This document shows positions 10,559 to 21,453 of a stretch of 64,000 nucleotides of DNA, one piece after another. The number at the start of each line of letters is the position of its first letter. Position 1 is the first letter of the stretch. The notes under the pieces were generated by a model. The model was given only the letters and a program-made list of their open reading frames with translations, was not told the origin of the DNA and searched no databases. Source of the stretch: Mesostigma viride (taxonomy: Eukaryota > Streptophyta > Mesostigmatophyceae > Mesostigmatales > Mesostigmataceae); assembly GCA_009746045.1 (NCBI GenBank), contig RPFO01000059.1, positions 2,055,716-2,119,715 on the forward strand, written 5' to 3'. The position numbers were made by a program, and so were the translations under genes.

Positions 10559-11413
10559 TTGATGTCTCCGGAGGCTGCTCAATTTTCCGGTACGGACTGG
10601 ACAGGACAACCGGTTCCACGGGCGTCGCTGGGTCAGCCTTTGCTGTTGGCGGCCGATGGCGTGGGCAGTTTTTTGTCGCAACGTACCGTCAGCAAGTCTT
10701 CGGGGGTATTTGAGGGAGAGTTGCGCATGTGGGAGGCACAGGCTCCCAAGGGGATGTGGGATCCCCCAGCAGGGTTCCACCTGTTAAAACCGGTCGTGGT
10801 GCGGGCCACATCGGCGGTAACGGTACAGGAGGGGACGCGGCGGGTTATGGTGGGTTTGAGGCTGCATCCAGCACGCGCCTTTCCGGTGGTGCTGGAGCGA
10901 TCCCCTCGGTTGCCTGGTAAGTCGCGGTCAGCGACTGAGCCGCCACCACCCAGCGAGCCGCGGTTCGAGGGGGATGTCTGGGATCCCACCCCAGACGGAT
11001 ACCACTGTCCTGGCATCGGGGCGGTGCGGCATCCTAAATACAGTGTGGAGCCGGACATTCTCCTCTGGGAGATGGCACGCCCCGAGGGGGCCAAGCAGGT
11101 GAAGGGAAGTCGATCAGACATGATCCCCCCTGTTTTCGAGGCGGTGGCCTCCGTGGTGGAGCAGGCCAGATGTGGGTTTGTCGATCGTGTAAAATGGAAG
11201 GTTGTCATCACGCGTCACCGGTGCCTGTGGGCGTTTCAAGGCATTTTCCCGGTGACGCGGCGTGATGAGAACGGCCGGGTCTTGGTGCGGGGGGTGTTGC
11301 GGGACTGTAATATGGACCGTGACACGCCGACCCAGGATATGCGGGCGCGTCAACAGCGTTACGAGGAATACCTTCTCTCGCTCCAAGGGGCAGTCACTCA
11401 GTACAACTGGTAG
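10559..11413 (+). CDS. E1 ORF3, C-terminal part
   Basis: This frame follows the first ORF3 frame after 21 bases and is probably the C-terminal domain of the same protein, separated by an indel or stop; a separate start at the ATG at 10559 is the alternative. It contains MWDPPAGFHLLKP near the start of the conserved domain and VVITRHRCLWAFQGIFP near the end (about 11200-11250), both matched in E2 and E3. I know no family with these motifs. It ends at 11413, 295 bases before the 3' LTR. Confidence 0.6.
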   Translation: MMSPEAAQFSGTDWTGQPVPRASLGQPLLLAADGVGSFLSQRTVSKSSGVFEGELRMWEAQAPKGMWDPPAGFHLLKPVVVRATSAVTVQEGTRRVMVGLRLHPARAFPVVLERSPRLPGKSRSATEPPPPSEPRFEGDVWDPTPDGYHCPGIGAVRHPKYSVEPDILLWEMARPEGAKQVKGSRSDMIPPVFEAVASVVEQARCGFVDRVKWKVVITRHRCLWAFQGIFPVTRRDENGRVLVRGVLRDCNMDRDTPTQDMRARQQRYEEYLLSLQGAVTQYNW

Positions 11414-11692
11414 ATGGTTAGGTGGTCATTGGACCTGGGACGGGTGTAGCGTTCTGGTGGGCCAGAGGAGCTTAGGCCATCACTAGGCCGGGCTCTGGCT
11501 TTAGCGTGTGGATCCTTACCCCGAGCGCGGGCGGGGCAGCTGTGGGTCCCCCTACTGTCACTCTGGTTTGCTGGGCGTCAAGCCTTACTGGGCTCTCGTG
11601 GTCACTTGGCTGTTTGTCACCGGTTGTTATTGTTGTGGCGTTGTGCTCCTCTTTTTCGGGTTCCACCGTTAGGGACGGGTTCTGCCGTCCCC
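11414..11692 (+). other. E1 3' untranslated stretch
   Basis: This stretch separates the ORF3 stop from the polypurine tract. I see no ORF homologous to E2 or E3 here. The equivalent stretch is 369 bases in E2. Confidence 0.5.
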
Positions 11693-11708
11693 TATGGGGG
11701 GGGAAGAG
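11693..11708 (+). promoter_or_regulatory. E1 polypurine tract
   Basis: TATGGGGGGGGAAGAG directly precedes TGTTACGTCC. It is the expected primer for plus-strand DNA synthesis at the 5' edge of a 3' LTR. E2 and E3 have G-rich tracts in the same place. Confidence 0.75.
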
Positions 11709-12450
11709 TGTTACGTCCAAGCTTGTTTACTTAGGGTTCGTTAGTGGACATATTGGCCGTAACAATATACTGTCGTCAGATTTGTGTAGCTAGTTACGCA
11801 CCCTTTTTCCAAGGGGTTGGCCTACGTTGCTTTTAATAGCACATTATGTGTAGGTCAGGGCCCGGCGCTGTGGTGTAGCGCCGGCTAGCTAGGCCGAGCC
11901 ACGTGGTGGGCTGAGCCTTAGTCTAGGGCATTTTCCAGTCTACGCCCATTCGTAGCTAGTTCGGTGGCTTTCAGGTTTACAACACATTCCAGTGTTTTAT
12001 CATTCGTGGCTAGTCGGGAGGGTGGGTTTCCACCCGCCGTTATTCCGAAACAGTCCACAATCGGGAGTGTTGTTATTGGGCCGGTTGTGGGCCGATCATC
12101 TATGCATCATGCATGCCCGCGTTGTGCATCGTCTTCCAACGTGCACGACGGCGGGCATATTATAGGTGTTGGTGTTTTATTTACCTGCTCGCTCTCGGTT
12201 AATTGCAATGGCATAAAGTGACTCACGTCTACTTTCCGAGGGGGCTCTGCCCGCGGGTTGGGATAAAGTATGGATTCCAATTCCTGACGTACAAGTTACA
12301 TGCCATTATCACGATCCGGAATGTCCTGATAAATGTATCGCACATCCTGCTCCAGGGATTAGTTCCTACCATGAAGTCGACCATCGTCCACGACAGTCAG
12401 TCGTGGATCAGGTGTAGATCTTTCGCAGCCGGCAGTCAGCCGGATGTAAA
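11709..12450 (+). repeat. E1 3' LTR, right end missing
   Basis: It begins TGTTACGTCC like the E3 LTR. No matching GGACGTAACA end is found before E2 pol homology begins, so the LTR is truncated or joined by recombination. The true right boundary is uncertain; part of 12230-12450 could be unrelated sequence. There is no coding signal. Confidence 0.55.
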
Positions 12451-12459
12451 AGTAGTTTT

Positions 12460-14932
12460 CTAGGGATTGCTTCTTACTATAGGCGTTTTATCCCGCGTTT
12501 CGCAACTATAGCAGCCCCTATTAATAATTTATTAAAGAAGGATATCCCCTTTGTCTGGAGTAGTGAATGTCAGTCGGCTTTTCAGTGTCTAAAATCCCTA
12601 CTCCTCTCTCCTCCCGTACTCATCCTACCGGATACTACTAAACCCTTTGTGGTAGCTACAGACGCTAGTAAGGTAGCTATAGGGGGCGTCCTTCTCCAGG
12701 ATCAGGGTCAGGGCTTACAGCCAATTGAGTATATCTCTAGGACTATGCTCCCTGCGGAGCGTAACTACCCCGTACACCAGCAGGAACTTTTAGCTGTGGT
12801 GTATTGTTGCCACGCGTGGCAGCACTTTCTTAAAGGTGCCCAATTTGATGTTTGCCTGAATGAACCCTGTGAGATAGATCCTTATATATTAGTTATCCAG
12901 ACGGATCACCGTCCCCTTACCCATCTTCTCTCCCAACCCAACCTTACCCCTCGTCAAGCGCGCTGGATGGAGTTTTTAGCACAGTTTTCCCCTTTTAAAC
13001 TTCAGTATGTTAAGGGTGTAGATAACATAGTACCAGATGCACTCTCCCGTCGAGCAGATTACTCCTTTTTCGAGGACCTTGATGTTCTCAATACTACTCT
13101 AGTTCCTACTACTATGGGTGTAACCCCTTATTATGGTGAACTACCTGATGATGAATCCTATGCCTACCTCTTTCATACAGCTGTTCGCATGCCTGATCTC
13201 CTTTCTCACGTAGGACTCTCTCTCCCGTGTGAGGCCCTTCCTGTGGCTCGGTGGGGGGGGAGGGGAAAAATAAAATTTCTATACCGCTTAGCCATATAGC
13301 GACTAGGTCAGGAAAGTCTTATGATAACATAGTCCCTCTAGGACCTCCCCTTCTCTTTGGCAAGGCGGTAGGAGACCTCTTTAAACCTGTTCTGGATACC
13401 TCTGTAGCGATGCCTACCTCTGATCTTGAACGCCTTATTAGTAGATTTACGGCCACTGAGCCGGAAGCTTTAGCTGCCATTGCTGCCCATCCCCAACAAT
13501 TAGGCAAGCACCCTTGTAAATTTGTAGGTGGGTTTTTATATGTGCAGATAGCAGATTCTCCCCCTCAATGGCGCCTGTATGTCCCTCCTATCTGTCGCTC
13601 CTCCTTGCTCTTTGAGTTGCATGACTTAGCTGCTCATCAGGGTGGTAAACGGGTACGGGACCTAGTAGCCCGCTCTTACTACTGGCCTTCCCTTTTAAAG
13701 GATGTAGATGAGTATGTTAGAACCTGTCAATCTTGCCAGGAGATGAAACCCAACAATGTAGGACAGATAGCAGAACCTAGGACCCTACCTGATCCCATCA
13801 TGCCGTGGGACTCCATTATGATGGATTTTGTAGGACCTTTTAGGAAGAATGATAGAGGTAACGCCCAGATCCTTGTTTTCGTAGATCGTTTTACTCGTAT
13901 GTGTCATCTCGTGCCGTGTCCCTTAGAACTCACCGCACGCGATTGCGCACGCCTATACCTTAATAACGTATATAGATATCATGGTTTGAGTAGGCAGTTT
14001 ATTAGTGATAAAGATAAGCTATTTACCTCTGACTTTTGGCAGCAGTTTTTCGCTGCTATCGGTACCAAGGTTACATTCGGTACTGCCTATCACTCCTCCT
14101 CCTCTCATCTAGTAGAGCGTCTTAATAGGGTAGTGGAAGAAGCGCTGAGGCACTATGTTAATGGCTCGGAGTGATTGGGAGGATTATCTATGCTTGGTAG
14201 AGTTCTCCCTTAACAATTGCCCCAGGCTGCGCATGGCTATACGCCTTTCTTCCTAGATACTGGTAGACAGCCTCTTACTCCTACCTCTCTCTTAGCTAGT
14301 CCTTTACGGGACAGGGACGATGTGTCCCGGGATACTGTAGAAGGTGTACAGGCCTTGCTAGATAAAATGAAAAATGCACATGATCACGCGATTTCAGGGT
14401 ACCAAAAGGCTCAGGCTAAGTACCTTGCTAGGTTGCGTGCCTCCTTAGATAGAAGAGCGCCTGAAATAGATATAGGGATTTAGTCTTAGTAGAAGGCCCC
14501 CGTGTTGGCCGTTTTGCTCACAAGTTCGAAGCAGAACTTAAAGTGAAACTTAGGCCCGCCTTCTTAGGACCCTTCCGTGTGTTGTCTAGAGTAGGTAATT
14601 TCTTATATAAAATAGATATCCCTACCTCTTGGCAGACACATTCTAACACCTTCCATAGAAGCCAGCTGAAGCTTTATCACCAAAGCACGTTCGCTGGTAG
14701 AGAACTAGCTCCTGCCCCTTTAGAGCATAACCCTGATACTGGTGAGGTAGAAGACGAGGTAGAGAGTATCGTGGCCCATAGAGATATCAAAAAGGGCCGC
14801 GGTACCCAGCGCCAGTATAAGGTGAAATGGATGTATGCTCGTAGTGAGGTAGATAAAGTATGGTACACGGAGAGTGAGTTAGATGGTTGTAGCCGCTTGT
14901 TGCAGGACTACAAAACCCTACACCAGCTCTAG
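12460..14932 (+). pseudogene. pol: E2 pol fragment: RNase H, integrase, chromodomain
   Basis: RNase H features are ATDASKVAIGGVLLQD and QTDHRPLTHLL. The integrase has HDLAAHQGGK with CQSC, and the acidic contexts MMDFVGPF, FISDKDKLF and HLVERLNR. A chromodomain-like end (EDEVESIVAHRDIKKGRG, then the HQL stop) closes at 14932. Frame changes occur near 13270, twice near 14165-14215 (before QAAHGYTPFF) and near 14478 (a missing base before LVLVEGPRVGRF). It is therefore non-functional although all catalytic contexts are still readable. Confidence 0.85.
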
Positions 14933-15008
14933 CTGGCAACCTGCCCCTCCCTTATCGTATTCCTGCTGTTGGTGGGTGGTTGGTTGTCCCCTCCCCTCCG
15001 CAGCCATC

Positions 15009-17334
15009 ATGGCTGACTTTACCCATCCGTCGGAGAGCCTGCCGCCTTCCCCTCCACCACCGGACCCAGAGCTCTACTTCGAGGCCCTTCCGGGCCGCTG
15101 GGTGTCACGTTCCAGTTATCCGGGTGGCCTCGTTCAGCCTGCCCTCCAGGCTCAGCGTGCGACTTTAGTCAGGGCTGCTCTCTTTGGGGTCGCGTGGTTC
15201 GGCCCGGCCCCCGATGATCCGCACCAGCTAGTTGTGCATGGGTTCGAGGATGCCGGGCATTGTCTTTTAGGATGTGGCTCCCGCTGTCCAGCCTTGGAGC
15301 AGATAGCAGCTGTCCTTCAGTGCCCCCGGGTGTTTTCCTACCTGTCTACCCCTGTGGGCCGCTCCTGCCTACGGGAGGTGTTCCCCTGGCTTCCGGGCGA
15401 GGGTGAGGCAGAGGTAGATGACAACCCCTGTGACCTCCTACGGGCAGTAGAGTTCATGGAAATCGCAGACCAGTCAGCGGGAGTAGCAGTTGGCGACCCT
15501 TCCCCTACGGACGCACCAGTCAGAGGCGCAGTACACTCCAGAGTACTCGGCCTCAAGTGCAGCGTCCTCCTCCTCCGTGTCGGCTCCTTCCCCTGTCCCG
15601 TCTTCACCACGGTCGACCCGGCGTGCGTCGGTGGAGCCTACCCCTTTGGGTTTGGATCGCGAGCCTGATCATCTCTCGGCGACTGTTTCGGCGATGCAGG
15701 CCCAGATTCAGTCCCTGACCGCGGCATTCGGGGCCTTCATGGCGGCCCAGGCGCAGGCTCCAGCCACGCCAGGTGGGGTGTCTGTTGTATCTGCGCCCCC
15801 TACCCCTTCGGTTGCCTCGGCGCCTACGGTTTCGCCTGCGCTGTGCGAGCCTTCGGTAGCTGCGGTTTCCTCTGTTGCTGCGGCTCCTACGCCTCTGGTT
15901 GCCTCTGCGCCTGCGACCGACGTGCCTGCGCCTCTGCGCGAGTCTTCCGCCCCAGTGGCCGCGCCCGCCGTCGCCGCCTCTGGGCCGCCCGCCGCGCCAT
16001 CGCAGCCATTGCGGGGTTTCTTTAGCGACACGGGCGGTCTTCCCAGGCTTTGGGAGGGTGGTCCCCCGCAGAGGATTCCGGTGCCCGACTGGAGCTTGGA
16101 TGGTAACCAGTCTTATGCCGGATTGCCTGTCCCTACGGGCCCTGTTTTCAATATGTGGCCTGAGGGTGCGCCGTCATCGGAGACCGGCGCGCCAGTTGCG
16201 GTGGCGGGTCCGTCGCGGCCCCCTTCGGCCTCGGGTCCGGCGCGACCTCCTGTTGTACCGGCGCCGTCTACGTCTGTGCCGGTTCCTACCCCTGCTTCGG
16301 CCTCTGCCCCTTCGGCCTCGCGGTCTTTGGCTGCGGTTGTTCGGGCTAGCGGTCCGGATCCTCGCGCCACCCGCGCTGCTGATTCCCTCCGGGAGTTGTC
16401 CCAGGGCGATCGGGACCGGGCCCCTTCTGTGGTGCATGCGACGCCGGAGTCGCGCGACACGCCCGTCCCCGGGTATGGTATGTCTGCGCTCGCCTGCCGA
16501 CAGTGTGACCTGCCGCGCGCCTCCGCCGAGCTTGCCATTTCGCCCATGTCATACGGGTTCGCCCAGGTGGGTCGGGCGCCGCGGGACCGTGGCCTACCCA
16601 TTGAGACTGATCGGCCTCCTTTCGACATGGTTATCTTAGCTGATCCGGTGTTCCAGGGTGAGATCCTGGTTCGGCGCGTTCTGTATCGCTGGGCTAGGCG
16701 TCACAACGACTTGGACACCTACGGTGGGTTCCAGTGGGCTTACCCTCCGCCTCTGGGCATTATGGCTTCGGATGCCCTTACGGTAGAGTTTCCTGCGGTG
16801 CCGGGTGCTACGTACAGCACGGTTCTCCAGCCCATCCTGGAGTGGGATGCCCGTCGTCCAGCGCCCATCCCGGGCCAGGGTCTGGACTCCCGTGGCCATC
16901 CTCCTCCTCGGGCCAGCGACTACCTAGAGACGTTCGGGTCGCGACAGTGTGCTCGTCGGTGGCGCTCCCGTGAGGTTCGGCACATCCGGATGTGGCTGTC
17001 TAACGTGGAGCCCCTGGTAGATCTGTTCTTCCCGACGGGTTTGCGCCCTCGGATCCGGTACCACCGCCTACTCCTGCGGGCTCTCTGTTTGATCGCGGTA
17101 GAGCCTTTCCTTCGCCTCTTTGCCTGTGGTTTCCTGGACTGGGCCCGTGGCCAGGTCGTTCTTACGCAGCATAGGTATTACTGGGCCTTTCTGGGTCTTT
17201 TTCCTGATGGCGTGTGGGCCGATGTTTTCCTCACTGTAGATAGGCATGACAATGCCGATGATGTGGCCCACTACCAGGCGTATCTGGAGGTTCTGCTGGC
17301 CTCTCGTGGCACTTACCAGACGGATGGCAACTAG
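15009..17334 (+). pseudogene. E2 ORF3 (accessory gene 3' of pol), one frameshift
   Basis: The function is unknown. The first frame from the ATG at 15009 (MADFTHPSES) carries a Cys motif, CLLGCGSRC at 15261-15287, followed by LQCPRV, matching the E1 and E3 ORF3 N-termini. Near 15490-15540 the frame changes. The second frame has a helical segment (ATVSAMQAQIQSLTAAFGAF), a long Pro/Ala/Ser-rich linker, then a C-terminal domain starting around FQWAYPPPLGI and ending with VVLTQHRYYWAFLGLFP and the stop at 17334. Order, position and end motifs equal those of E1 and E3. No transmembrane segment is obvious. Confidence 0.65.
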
Positions 17335-17338
17335 ATAT

Positions 17339-17983
17339 GTAGGCGCCACAACGACTTGGACACCTACGGTGGGTTCCAGTGGGCTTACCCTCCGCCTCTG
17401 GGCATTATGGCTTCGGATGCCCTTACGGTAGAGTTTCCTGCGGTGCCGGGTGTTACGTATACCACGGTCCTCCAGCCCATCCTCGAGTGGGATGCCCGAC
17501 GTCCGGCGCCCCTCCCGGGCCAGGGTCTAGACTCCCGCGGTCACCCTCCTCCTCGGGCCAGCGACTACCTAGAGACATTCGGGTCGCGCCAGTGTACGCG
17601 TCGGTGGCGCTCCCGAGAGGTTCGGCACATCCGGTTGTGGCCGTCCAACGTGGAGCCCTTGGTGGACCTGTTTTTCCCGACGGGTTTGCGCCCTCGGATC
17701 CGGTATCATCGCCTCCTCCTGCGGGCCCTCTGTTTGATAGCGGTAGAGCCTTTCCTTCGCCTCTTTGCCTGTGGCTTCCTGGACTGGGCCCGTGGCCATG
17801 CAGGTCGTTCTTACTCAGCATAGGTATTACTGGGCCTTTCTGGGCCTTTTTCCTGACGGCGTGTGGGCCGATGTTTTCCTCACCGTAGATAGGCATGACA
17901 ATGTTGAGGATGTGGCCCATTACCAGGCCTACCTGGATGTCCTGCTGGCCTCCCGTGGTACCTACCAGACGGATGGCCATTAG
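17339..17983 (+). repeat. Tandem duplicate of the E2 ORF3 C-terminal domain
   Basis: From TAGGCGCCACAACGACTTGG onward this segment repeats 16695-17338 with scattered substitutions. It encodes the same domain (YPPPLGI to WAFLGLFP) but has a frame break near 17800 and no start of its own. The unit is about 645 bases. It looks like a direct duplication by slippage or unequal crossing over rather than a new gene. Confidence 0.8.
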
Positions 17984-18352
17984 ATAGAGGGCCTTAGGCC
18001 CGACCTGAGGGTGTTGTCCCTCCGGTATGTAGAGTCGCCCTCATGTTCTGGCCAGTTGACTGGTCGTTCTTGGTCCTTGGTGCTGACTGGTTTACTCTGT
18101 GTGTCCTGCCCAGTGCCGTTCCCCCCGGCAAGGACTTCGTTCCAGGCAGTTAGGGGAACCTACCACCAGGCTTGGTGCTGGCTAACCCTACACCTCCAGG
18201 CGTGGTGGTGGAGACCGTGTGAACTATTGGTGCCTTGTATCTTGGATGGCCTGCTGACTGTGTTAGTGTGTGCTGGGTGCATTAGGTTTCCTACCCCTTG
18301 TTTTCCTCCCTGTACGTAGGGAGAGGGCTCCCTACCTTTGTGGGGGGGGAGG
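17984..18352 (+). other. E2 3' UTR with polypurine tract
   Basis: This non-coding stretch ends in TGTGGGGGGGGAGG directly before the LTR start TGTTACGTCGCG. The stretch is repeated at 19617-19988 in the second E2-type remnant, including GGCCCGACCTGAGGG near its start. Confidence 0.7.
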
Positions 18353-18924
18353 TGTTACGTCGCGTAACAATTCGTTGTAGTTACGGACGTAAATTAGGTC
18401 CTTTGCCTCGGTTGTCCCTAGGTTTACGTTTAGGCTCCTACCGGGACATTATTGTCCTCGTAACAGTACTGAGGTACATTGGGTGCCGTTGGGCGCCGTG
18501 CCGCGTACTTTACTAGTGGTCCTGATCCTGTGGTAGAATGTAGTGGACCAGCGTGCATCAGTAGATTTAGTGGACCAGCGTGCACCTGTAGGCGAGGGCC
18601 ATGTCGGCCCGAGCGTGTTGGACCGTTGGTGACCATTTATGCGTGTTCTACCCCTTGTGTGTGCACTCGGCGTGTGTTAAATGAATTAACACATATTAGC
18701 TTGGGTCACGGCAGTGTAGTTGTGTTTCCTTCCTCTTTTCCTGGAGTAAACGGGTTTGACTAAATGGCCTATGGCATATTACAGTAGTACATATGTAAAT
18801 GCATTGAGATCTGGTTCGTCTCGGTCGTCTTTCGCTAAGGGTGCAAATAGAAGTGGCCTTACTAGTCTAGGTAGTATTAGGACAAGTAGAGGTAGAGGTG
18901 GCGGCCGAGGCTTGCGGCGTAACA
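18353..18924 (+). repeat. E2 3' LTR (572 bp)
   Basis: It begins TGTTACGTCGC and ends GCGGCGTAACA, an inverted terminal pair with one mismatch. It contains a short direct repeat of AGTGGACCAGCGTGCA near 18541-18585 and a small open frame near its end that is only LTR sequence. The next base begins LINE A-type sequence. Confidence 0.8.
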
Positions 18925-19616
18925 CTCGTCCTTCCTGTTCTCACGTATGGCGCCGAGACGTGGACCCTCACCGCCGACCTGGCCCGCAAGCTGGACGGCG
19001 CGGTCACCAGCATGCTGCGTTCCATTTTCAGAGTAGGATATGCTGCTCATGTCCGCAATGAGGACCTGTACCAGGGCATGCCCTATATCACCAGCACAAT
19101 TAAGGGTTAAGCAACGCCGCCTGCAGCTAGTAGGGCACCTAGCTCGCACCAACCAGGTAGACACCTCACGTGGCCCCCCCGCAGGACTGCGACCAGCCCA
19201 GCCTGGCCGGCACCTCCTGACGTGGGCTGGGCCCAGTGATGTTAGACGCCGCAAGGCCCGCACCTTCAAAGAACAGCTAGTAGAGGACATGGGGGGCCTA
19301 GGCCTCTCCGTGATTTGGAAGAAGATGATGGACAAGGCCAAGTGGGCCCAGGTCATAGAGGACAACGAGCCCCCCCCAGTGGGGAAGCGCCCGCGTGTGC
19401 AATCCCGCGGGAGGCACGCTAGATAGCTCCCCCTAGGGCAGCGTGCGGCTGCCTAGATAGATGTTGTAATTAGAATGTTGTTAGAGAGATGTAGTATGTA
19501 GCCAATGTAGATAGATTAGACCGGTAGGAATGTGTGCACCCATCCATCCATCCATCGGGGTTAATGCTCCGTGACTCCCCAACGGGAGCACGAGTCTAAT
19601 TAATTAATTAATTAGG
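18925..19616 (+). mobile_element. LINE A fragment (A'), C-terminal ORF2 and 3' UTR
   Basis: It closely matches 60946-61652 of LINE A: the RT C-terminal part (LTYGAETWTLTADLARKLDG), a small frame break near 19108 (an inserted GGTTA), ORF end, four CATC units, the stem-loop CTCCCCAACGGGAG and a TTAA-repeat tail ending near 19616. The 5' edge coincides with the E2 LTR. The 3' tail meets E2-type 3' UTR. The high similarity suggests a recent copy. Confidence 0.85.
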
Positions 19617-20852
19617 CCCGACCTGAGGGTGTTGTCCCTCCGGTATATAGAGTCGCCCTCATATTCTGGCCAGTTGATTGGCTGTTCTTGGTCCTTGGTA
19701 CTGATTTGTTTATTTACTCTGTGTGTCCTGCCCAGTGCCGTCCCCCCCCGGCAAGGACTTCGTTCCAGGCAGTTAGGGGAACCTAGCTCCCACCAGGCTT
19801 GGTGCTGGCTAACCCTACACCACCCGGCGTGGTGGTGGAGACCGAGTTAACTATTGGTGCTTTGTATCTTGTATGGCCTGTCGATTGTGTTGGTGTGTAC
19901 ATGTGCTGGGTGCATTAGGATTTCCCTACCCCTTTGGTTTCCTCCCTGTGCGTAGGGAGAGGGCTCCCTACCTTTGTGGGGGGGGAGGTGTTACGTCGCG
20001 TAACAATTCGTTGTAGTTACGGACGTAAATTAGGTCCTTTGCCTCGGCTGTTCCTAGGTTTACGTGTAGTTCCAACTGGGACATTATTGTCCTCGTAACA
20101 GTACTGTGGTACATTGGGTGCTTTTGGGCGCCGCGCCGCATACTTTATTAGTGGTCCTTATCCTTTGGTAGGATGCATCCTTTGGTAGGATGAGTGTAGT
20201 GGACCAGAGTGCATCTGTGCGTCTGCCTGTGTATCTGTAGGCGAGGGCCAGGTCGGCCCGAGCATGTTGGACCGTTGGTGACCATTTATCAAAGAGACAA
20301 CCAGCGCAGGCCAGAAATCGGGAGAATCCGGACCATGGTAGCTCGAGCCTGCCGTTATCTTTTCCGCGTTTTCGAGTCGTTCAGGATGATGAAGATGAAT
20401 GGTGATGGAAATGTGTATCCTTGTGCATTGAAATTATGGCTGGCTTACGTGTGGAGCGACTAGATGACCTAGACGGTGGGGCCGGAAACAGCATGCTTGA
20501 TCAGGGCGTGTGTTTCGAGCCTAACTGGCCGGGAGTGTCTAGTGGTGAGCACCATTGCTGCGATTTATGCACGTTCTATCCCTCGTGTGGTCACTCGGCG
20601 TGTGTTAAATGAATTAACACATATAGGCTTGGGTCACGGCAGTGTAGTGTGTTTCCTTCCTCTATTCCTGGAATAAACGGGTTCGGGTAAATGGTTGTAT
20701 GGCGTATTATAGCAACACATACGTGAATGCATTGAGATCAGCTCCGTCTCGTTCGTCTTTCGCTAGGGGTTTGAGTAGAGGAGGCCTGACCAATTTAGGT
20801 AGTATCAGGCCCAGTAGAGGTAGAGGTGGAGGTAGAAGTTTAGGACGTAACA
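19617..20852 (+). mobile_element. Remnant E2b: 3' UTR plus LTR
   Basis: 19617-19988 repeats the E2 3' UTR including the G-rich tract. 19989-20852 is an LTR from TGTTACGTCGCG to GGACGTAACA. The LTR is 864 bases because of a 273-base insertion at 20290-20562. The upstream body of this element is absent; LINE A' sits at its left edge. It was probably the host into which LINE A' inserted before E2 arrived. Confidence 0.75.
20290..20562. mobile_element. 273-bp insertion in the E2b LTR
   Basis: LTR homology is interrupted here. The hexamer ATTTAT occurs on both sides (20284-20289 and 20563-20568), consistent with a target duplication, while the 18353 LTR has one copy. I see no terminal inverted repeats, tail or ORF, so the element class is unknown. 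Confidence 0.5.
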
Positions 20853-21453
20853 GCTCCGTTCTAGCCACTGGCATCTTGATACCCTAGGCTCATTAGCAGG
20901 GATTAACTACTGGCTATATTTGGAATAAACGTACACCTATTTACCTGGAAACCTGAAATTCCTAAATCCAGGGTCTCAAGATCTGAAACCTGGGAATCAT
21001 AATAAACGTGTGGGGGGGTGTGTACCGAGTACCGACCTGTCCGTCTGTCCGTCGGATTCACCCATCTGACGGTCGTAAAACGTTGGGAGAGTAAACGAGC
21101 GGAATAGGGTTGCGTTGTTGTGGGGGGCATGCCACGGTTTGCCAATCGCCAGTTGCCAACCCTCCTGTGGGCCAGCTTTTACATATACTGTAGTAGAACT
21201 GTACTGTAGTAACATGCTAACAGCTCTGGCCTCTGTTCAGGTCATTTTATTTCCACGTCGGTTCCACCAGACACAACTGTTAAGACTTACGTCCCTCGGT
21301 AATTTATAATGGCCGGCATGCTTCCCCGGCCATTGTCATGTATCTAATGTGTAACCCGAGGTTATCCTCGTCGTTTCCCACATACGTGATACGGTAGGAG
21401 AAACAAAAGTCCAACAGAGAGCTTCCCGATTCATTGTCAATTTCATTCTCATC
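20853..21453 (+). promoter_or_regulatory. Upstream region of the Kelch-FN3 gene
   Basis: This is about 600 non-coding bases between the E2b LTR and the proposed start codon at 21454. A TATA-like TTTATAAT lies at 21302-21309, about 145 bases before the ATG. Any promoter is inferred from position only. The E2b LTR ends 601 bases upstream. Confidence 0.35.

Larger units (their letters stand above)
2881..12450 (+). mobile_element. Ty3/gypsy chromovirus E1
   Basis: This is an LTR retrotransposon with gag, pol (protease, RT, RNase H, integrase, chromodomain) and an additional ORF pair between pol and the 3' LTR. Homology to E2 and E3 runs through all parts. A purine tract at 11693-11708 is followed at once by TGTTACGTCC, the start of the 3' LTR. 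That LTR has no recognisable ACGTAACA end before E2 pol sequence begins near 12450, so it is truncated at that junction. Frameshifts in gag and pol and a DNA element at 7548-8316 make E1 inactive. The 5' boundary is not resolved. Confidence 0.8.
12451..18924 (+). mobile_element. 5'-truncated chromovirus E2
   Basis: The element starts abruptly inside the RT/RNase H junction (FLGIASYYRRF near 12460) and continues through integrase, chromodomain, ORF3, a partly duplicated ORF3 end, 3' UTR, polypurine tract and a full LTR (18353-18924). It lacks gag, protease, RT palm and the 5' LTR. The pol part is more AT-rich in codon choice than E1 or E3, so E2 is a distinct lineage. The right LTR edge abuts LINE sequence directly, suggesting that E2 landed in a LINE fragment. 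Confidence 0.8.

Noticed and set aside
18756-19061. Small ORF beginning MAYYSS near the end of the E2 LTR, at first taken for a gag start
   Set aside because: The LTR end GGCGTAACA lies at 18924, after this frame; the same frame is inside the other LTR (20699).
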